A stretch of DNA of 64,000 nucleotides from Macrocybe gigantea (Eukaryota; Basidiomycota; Agaricomycetes; Agaricales; Callistosporiaceae). This document shows, in pieces, positions 55,760-64,000 of the stretch. The DNA lies in NCBI GenBank assembly GCA_011319805.1, contig SJRY01000244.1, forward strand, positions 62,001-126,000, written 5' to 3'. The notes below the pieces were generated by a model, which had not been told where the DNA came from, did not search any database, and was given only the letters and a program-made list of their open reading frames with translations. A program made the translations under genes and the position numbers. Every line of letters starts with the position of its first letter. Position 1 is the first letter of the stretch.

Positions 55760-58219
55760 ATGGAGACAGGCATACTGGACAAACCGGATACAGCCATCGT
55801 GGTCATTGGTGCGGGGTATGTCTCTCTCATACCCTCTGTAACCTGCATACGATTTATTGCCATTGCTTTCCACAGCATAGGAGGCATAACGTTTGCTATT
55901 GCCTTGAAACGAAAGCTCGGTCTCAAGGACTTTATTGTTAGTCATGCCGTCATTGTCGTGGGCCATTATTAGAGCTGATTGACCCGCCTTTTACCCAGAT
56001 CTTCGAGAAGGCAAACGGCGTCGGTGGAACTTGGAGAGTAAGGTCACACGCCGATCTGCTGTATTCTTGCTGCTGATGATCGTGCTTATTTTCGTCGAAC
56101 ATTAGGACAACATCTATCCTGTATGTCTTCCGGTTACTAGCACTAGCATTGATGAAATGCTGATCCTCATCCGCTTAAGGGCTGCTCTTCGGACGTCGGG
56201 GTGCATTTTTATTCTCTTTCGACGGACCTCAAGCCAGACTGGACGTCGTCGCACCCGCCTCAACCCGAGATCCAAGCCTACTGGGAGAGCCTATCCGACA
56301 AATACGCCGTCACGCCGCACGTCCGATTCAACATGCAGGTCGTCTCCGCATCGTGGGATGCCAAGACTCAGCTGTATCACGTCGTGGCGCGGAACCTCAG
56401 GACGGGCGAGATGCAGCGCGTGCGCGCCAAGATCGTCGTCTCTGCGCTGGGGATCCTCGAGGTGCCACGGTATCCCGCTGAATTCGAGGGCGGGCTACGT
56501 GCGTTTTCTGGTAAGGCGTTTCATTCGGCGAGGTGGGACTTGAGCGTGGGCTTGGAAGGAAAAAAGGTGGCCGTCGTGGGGAACGGCGCCTCCGCGTGAG
56601 TGGCTTTGTCATTAGGACTCTCGTCCCCCCCCTCGGCGAAGTGTATTGATTCTGAATTGTCTGGCTCGTGTTGAAGGACGCAGTTTGTTCCCATCATCTC
56701 GAAGACGCCTGGGATCAGGGTGACCCAATTTTGCCGGACGCCGAATTGGATCTTTCCACCGGTGAGAAGCGCTCGGCGATCCTGTGCGAGTTCGCGTTTA
56801 TGCTCTTTTCAGATCAGGTCTCCTTTCAGGCCGTGGCAGATATGGCTGTTTAAATACATACCGTTGTTAATGCGCCTTTATCGTCTGTTGCTGTATCTGA
56901 GGGTGAGTCTAGTCCTGGCTGTATTTGATGTTCTATCTGACCGTTCAACCTCTTTCGTGTGGCGTAGACAGAGTTGAACTACTTTTTGATATTTAGCAAC
57001 CTGACGTTAGGCAAATTCTTGGCAAAGGTATGGTGTTGCGCGAGTGTCGCTCATCAAAGACTGACGGACGTTCTAGCACCTATTTCGACGATATATTCAA
57101 AGGAACGCGCCTAAGCAGTATTTGGACAAGCTAGTCCCGAATTACAGTTAGCTATTCCGCTTCATATAAATGACCTACACGATTCAATTGACCTTTTTTC
57201 CCCTTTTCCCAAGACCTGGGATGCAAACGTATCATTTTCGACACGGACTATCTGGCGGCGTTGCATCAGGATAACTGGAGCTGAATTGGGATGGCATTGC
57301 CAACATTGCCGAGGACGGGATTTTGACGAAACGAAGTACGTTGTAGGCGTCTGCGTTGCTTGCTTTCTTGCTCATTATCTCTAAATGCGTAGATCAAAAG
57401 CTCGATTTCGACGTAATTATATTTGCCACGGGATATTGCGCAGTACGTTCGAAGCTTTTTTAGATGATTTCAAATCGCTTTACCATGCCATGTAGGACAA
57501 ATATCCATTGGAGGTATATGGTGTCGATGGGAAGAGCATTCAAGATTATTACGACTGCCACGGCGGGCCAACAGCTTTCATCGGTACTTGCGTCCCGGGG
57601 TTCCCCAATTTCTTCATGATAAGTGGTGCGTCCTTGAAGAATCATCGCTATGCCGCGCATCCAGCCAAACTCGCATCAGGTCCCAATACGGCTACCGGAC
57701 ATACTTCGGTCATACTGACCGAAGAGATCCAAGTGAGAAAAGCTGAATCTCCGTCTCCGCGTTCTTCTCTAACAGAACTTTTTCTGTTTTTTTTTTTTTT
57801 TTTTAAGATTGATTACATCATGAAGGTCATCAAACCGATTCTGCAACGAACGGTTGTATCTGTTGAGATTACGGATGCGGCCACGGATGCGTACAATGAA
57901 AAGATCCAGAAACGACTGTCAAAGTCCGTGTTTGTGCACTGCTTCTCGTGGTACAGAGTCGACGGCAAGGGAAAAGTAAACAGCATATTTCCAGGTACGC
58001 TGAATCGGATCCTTTTTCAGTTCAAATCTCTCAGATACAGGAACAGGCCCTGCCGTGCTGATGTGGTGGTGGCTGCGCCGACCGAATTGGAAGGATTACA
58101 AGATCGTGGGTGGTTCTGTGGAGGATTTGGAACGAGGATCAAAGGTGTACCGTAACTGGGCGCTTGCGGGGTTGCTCGCGAGTACTCTGATCCTGTCATA
58201 TGTCAGAGCGTTGATATGA
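55760..58219 (+). CDS. Flavin-containing (Baeyer-Villiger-like) monooxygenase
   Basis: This is an FAD/NADPH monooxygenase of the cyclohexanone-monooxygenase-like group common in basidiomycetes. The ATG at 55760 starts METGILDKPD. The first nucleotide-binding fingerprint is split by an intron: AIVVIGAG joined to IGGITFAIAL. Then come FEKANGVGGTWR, DNIYPGCSSDVGVHFYS, the second fingerprint KKVAVVGNGASATQFVP and FCRTPNWIFPP. Further on are DLGCKRIIFDTDYLAALH, FDVIIFATGY, FFMISGPNTATGHTSVI and an end with WWWLRRPNWKDYK. The tail has a C-terminal hydrophobic segment (LAGLLASTLILSYV), possibly a membrane anchor. About a dozen introns are needed. At 57271-57276 the frame breaks between HQDN and LELNWDGIANIAE, and one added base restores it. 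The substrate is unknown. No biosynthetic cluster is evident around it. Confidence 0.85.
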
Positions 58220-58344
58220 ATGGTGTTCCTGTGGATCCTGGCGACCAACTTTGTTTGAGCACGTGCCGTTCGGCATGTGATTCCGGCCAGGGGATGAATC
58301 CGACGCCAGACATTCCAGAGTAATCGACTTTTACCCCGCCTTTG

Positions 58345-59836
58345 ATGCCCACCACGACGAGCACGCTCACAAAGCCGGCGTACTCGCCCCAAATACCCCT
58401 CAAGGGGGCCATATCTTTACCAAGCGGGCCATCGCACGCCTCGCCGCCCTCACCGTCCACGACCAATGCGACGCTCCGACCCTTGTACAACCGCGCCGCA
58501 CGAGCGTTCCTCCACCGGGACGTCTTGCTCGCCCAGTCGTTGATAGAGTCCGCGTTTGCGTTCCTCCCTCCTCCGCGCGCTCTGCCGGACCAGCTGGCAG
58601 AGGACCGCCGGAAGTGGGACCTCCTCCGCATCACGTTCGAAACGACGGTGTACTCGTCCCCGCCCCTATCCAAGGAGCAGAGCGGCCTGCCCGAGTCCCT
58701 GAGGAACAGCCTCATACAGTCTCCGCAAGCGTTCGTCACGTCGTTGTATGCCCGGTCGCTCGCGCTGTTCACGCCCTCGGACGAGGCGTTGGGGCGAAAG
58801 GGTGTGCCTGACGCGGCGTACCTCCCTGCGCCCGTCGTGATGACTGTCGTTTACTCCAGTCTCAAGCTTGGGTGCCCGGACACGGGGCGTGTTGTTGTCG
58901 AGGACTGGCTCGCTCGGCGGAACACGCTTGTACAGCCTCCCGATTCACAGGATCAGACCACTGAAGACGGATACGAGAAGATATTAGAACTGTATTGCTT
59001 GCATATACTTCCCCGACTGGAAGAGTGGGACTATGCGGAGGAGTTTCTTGAGTACGAGGTGGAACTTTCTCCCAAGGCACGGGATGTACGTCTGATTTCC
59101 TAATTATTCCTGGATGTGGTGCTCAAAATCATTGCAGAACATGAAAGAGGCGTTGCGGGCAGCTCATGCAAAAGCATCATCATCGTCCGACCATTTCCAT
59201 CTCCCATCCGAGTCCCATACGCCTATGCCTCCTCGCTCTGGTTCACCCACACCCTCCTCTTCCTCTTCGTCATCCTTCTCCTCCACCGCCTCAACCCACA
59301 CTGTTGTCCCTTCAAGTCGAAACAACTTGCACCCGCTGACCACCCTGAATGCTTCCAACCCTGCATCCTCTTCTACCAGCTCATTCGCCTCTGACAAAAC
59401 TGCAAAACCTCTAAAATCGTCGAGTAAACCCGCTCTGCAGAACCGTCCAGCAGATTCTTCATCCTCCTCGACGTCGTCTTTCCCTAGACCTTATCAGCCC
59501 GTACCCTCGTCGGTCGTCCGCTCACCGGCGAATTTAAGTCTGTACGAGCTCGTCAAGGCATACCTTGGTCCATACATGACGACGTCAAACTTAGCGACGC
59601 TCTTCATCGTGCTCGTCGTCATCCCTGTCGTCTCGGCCGTGCTGAGGCTGAGGCGGCGGAGGGCCGCGCTCACGGAGGGTCGTGACGTGGCGAGCAATGC
59701 GGAGCTTGTGCGGAGGCGGCTGCAAAACGCCACTGGCGGCGTGGGTGTTGACATGAACTTCCTTCGGAGGGCGTGGATGGAAGCCGTCAGAGCCGTCGTG
59801 GATACGGTCAGGATGGCAGGAAGTGGTCTGGTGTAG
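58345..59836 (+). CDS. Tail-region membrane protein, possibly peroxin PEX26-like
   Basis: The ATG at 58345 (MPTTTSTLTK) opens about 240 residues of helical, TPR-like sequence: FLHRDVLLAQSLIESAF, FVTSLYARSLALFTP, YLPAPVVMTVVYSSLKLGCP, VVVEDWLARR, YEKILELYCLHILPRLEEWDYAEEFLE. One intron near 59088-59136 follows SPKARD. After a Ser-rich linker a hydrophobic helix (LATLFIVLVVIPVVSAVL, near residue 400) is followed by an Arg-rich end. The order (helical array with a -PPxV- helix, -DWL-, -LxxLEEWxxAEE-, linker, C-terminal anchor) resembles the PEX26 family, which tethers the Pex1-Pex6 ATPase to peroxisomes. About 60 residues follow the anchor, longer than a classic tail anchor. The identity is a reasoned guess. 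It lies 125 bp downstream of the monooxygenase. Confidence 0.5.
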
Positions 59837-60785
59837 TTTCGCCTTTGCCTTTTTCTTTGTTGTGGCTCGAGGTCTATTTATCCCATTTTCGTCTATCTAT
59901 GGTATCATCGACGTTTTCACTCTCCATTTAGACACCTTTTGGCTCACGCTCCTTTCCTTCAGACTCATCACGACTCAGATTTGGCTTGGCTCGCGCATAT
60001 ACTGTCTTGTATACCTTGTACATGGAAAAAAAAACGACATGCGATTGCATTTTTCGTGAGTTTCGACGTATCTTTGAAGCACCTCTCTGTCACATCATGA
60101 CTATGCCGCATATTTCTCGGAAAGATGACGCTCTGGCTGCAAATGAAATAGGACTCTGGATCAGCGGCTCCGCGTCGTTTTGCGAGCTTTTGCCGTGCAC
60201 TCCAGCAAAAATTGCCAGGTTATATTTAGCATGCTTTGCTTGAAGAGCGACGGACTGTGTTTCCTTGCCTAAAATATGTTTTTTCTTGTTCACTGAAGCT
60301 TTATTTTTAGCAGGTGGTGGATTTTTGCTTTGGATTACTTGGTATTTCTCTGAATTGTGCTCTTCAGGTGATGGTGATGCCTGCTTCGAGGGGGTTGTGA
60401 GACAGCCTTTCCCTTTGGCAACACCGCAGGTATCTAATGGACATGGTAACTGTCTCGTTTATCGTCTATTAACGAGAATTTTGAACATCTGTGTCCAGAA
60501 ATAGATCTGATCAAGCGTGGTTGGACGACACATGGAAACCTTGTGTTATTTTTGTGCATTTACTGAATGCAAATTCCACCCTCTCCAACGCTTCTGTGTA
60601 GGATCCGAACAAACGGCCCTAGACGCGCATGTGGTCTGCAATCTCTCCGATGTTTTTCAGATGGTGGTGTATAAATGTCGAGCGGTCGTGCGGGTTTGTC
60701 GTTCGTGAACCTGATCTGATCTTCCTTTGTGCCTTTGATTCAAGGAACTTTGAAAGCTTTGGGACGCATCATTAGGAGGAGCAAG
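59837..60785. other. Intergenic region and xylanase promoter
   Basis: This is 950 bp without a gene. The right end contains the candidate TATA element listed separately. Confidence 0.5.
60670..60676 (+). promoter_or_regulatory. Candidate TATA box of the first xylanase
   Basis: TATAAAT lies about 110 bp before the xylanase ATG, a usual distance for a strongly regulated fungal gene. Position and sequence are the only evidence. Confidence 0.45.
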
Positions 60786-62675
<1,890 letters not shown>

Positions 62676-63449
62676 TGTCTTTTTTATATTCCAATGTATG
62701 GTGCGAAAAATGAATTCTCTCTCGTGCCTCTGCATTCAATCACCCAGCCTTTAATGATTGACTCATCATTAGCACCTGAGTTCGTCATCGTTGAGTATAA
62801 TCAGGGATTCTCTTCGATCATCTGCGCGTTTGTGTCCAATCATCATCAGTCCTTGAGCCATCTATGTCCACCAAGGATAGACAACACAAATCCAACTTAC
62901 TGCCACTTCCCCGTACGCCTCATCAGTATCTGATTGCCACATGCTGCGTCGGGATAGACTTTCATTTTGCAACACTCGAAAAGCCAGCGGCTGGAAGTTG
63001 GCGGTGCGTTGCGGCTTTGATTCCCGAGATGGACTGGCACTCTCGTGAGGGTTGTCCGGTTTGAACTCACGCACGCCCGTTCTCCTCATACAACGGACTT
63101 TTCGCGGAAAAAAGGTATCACGTCCAACGGTCCGTCGAACATATAATATATATCATGGGTCGGAATTGCGTGCAAGCGAATCGAATGACCACGCTGCATG
63201 ATCCTCTCCACCACTGGTAGTTTGGGCTCATGAATGGGGGGAGACTTTCGATGGAATATCATGTGGACGCGTCATTCCCCGCATATTTTATGCGAAGAAC
63301 CCCCGCTCAGCGACGGTTGCTCGAAACACACGCCGTTTTGGCTGCCCTTCCTCCGTCTGCAAAATAGGTTGAAAAGGACAAGACTTCATGGCGTCATGTC
63401 AACTCTTTCATACCGATCTCCTTGTGAGCAGAAAGAAGAAAAGCAGAAC
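62676..63449. other. Spacer between the tandem xylanases
   Basis: This is 770 bp without a gene. It contains an AT-rich atataatata at 63141-63150 and two CCCCGC words (63277-63282 and 63301-63306) that match the CreA/Cre1 carbon-repressor consensus (SYGGRG in reverse). These are candidates for glucose repression of the second xylanase; presence of the words is the only evidence. Confidence 0.45.

Positions 63450-64000
<551 letters not shown>

Overview
This window is nuclear DNA of a basidiomycete, most likely a lignocellulose-degrading member of the Agaricomycetes. The evidence is gene structure and gene content. Genes carry many short GT-AG introns (mostly 45-70 nt, several per gene). There is no operon structure, no tRNA or rRNA gene, and no virus. 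The gene set is typical of mushroom-forming fungi: a TPR-CHAT protein, an arrestin-like protein, a pRiA4b/MYND protein, an OPT oligopeptide transporter, a BVMO-like flavoprotein, and two tandem CBM1-GH10 xylanases.

Layout. 0-2 kb: the end of an unknown gene, then mitochondrial ketol-acid reductoisomerase (ilv5). 2.2-5.6 kb (minus): a TPR-CHAT gene with many frame breaks. 6.2-11.1 kb: an arrestin-like protein, a lysine-methyltransferase-like protein, and a peroxisomal ANT1/PMP47-type carrier that diverges from the methyltransferase. 11.2-16.4 kb: the dynactin subunit Arp10 and a PX-PB1 scaffold protein. 17.6-24.1 kb: an oligopeptide transporter, a coiled-coil membrane protein, and a DUF1295 membrane enzyme. 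24-31.6 kb: gene-poor, with one recoverable pRiA4b-MYND gene. 31.6-38 kb: a Gln/Pro-rich GATA factor and a TauD-type dioxygenase. 38.8-43.1 kb: a gene with an unusually AT-rich second half, a cytochrome b5 domain protein, and a SUR7/PalI membrane protein. 45-49.2 kb: a Whi5/Nrm1 G1/S repressor and the RAI1/DXO decapping nuclease. 51-55.7 kb: an unknown coiled-coil protein and a gene-free stretch with a degenerate repeat. 55.8-59.8 kb: a BVMO-like monooxygenase and a probable PEX26-like tail-anchored protein. 60.8-64 kb: two tandem xylanases, the second cut by the window edge.

The genes do not form a single pathway. They are mostly housekeeping genes (branched-chain amino acid synthesis, peroxisome import and ATP supply, dynactin, cell-cycle control, RNA quality control), with a plant cell-wall degradation locus at the right end.

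Two observations cut across the window. First, at least nine otherwise well-conserved genes lose frame at single points, usually a short mononucleotide run, and adding one base restores the conserved reading each time. This looks like consensus-sequence indels rather than biology, and any automatic annotation here will be fragmented. Second, the first xylanase can only be read correctly through a 2-nt exon (TT at 61808-61809) between two ordinary introns, immediately before the catalytic motif. This is the most unusual gene-structure feature in the window.
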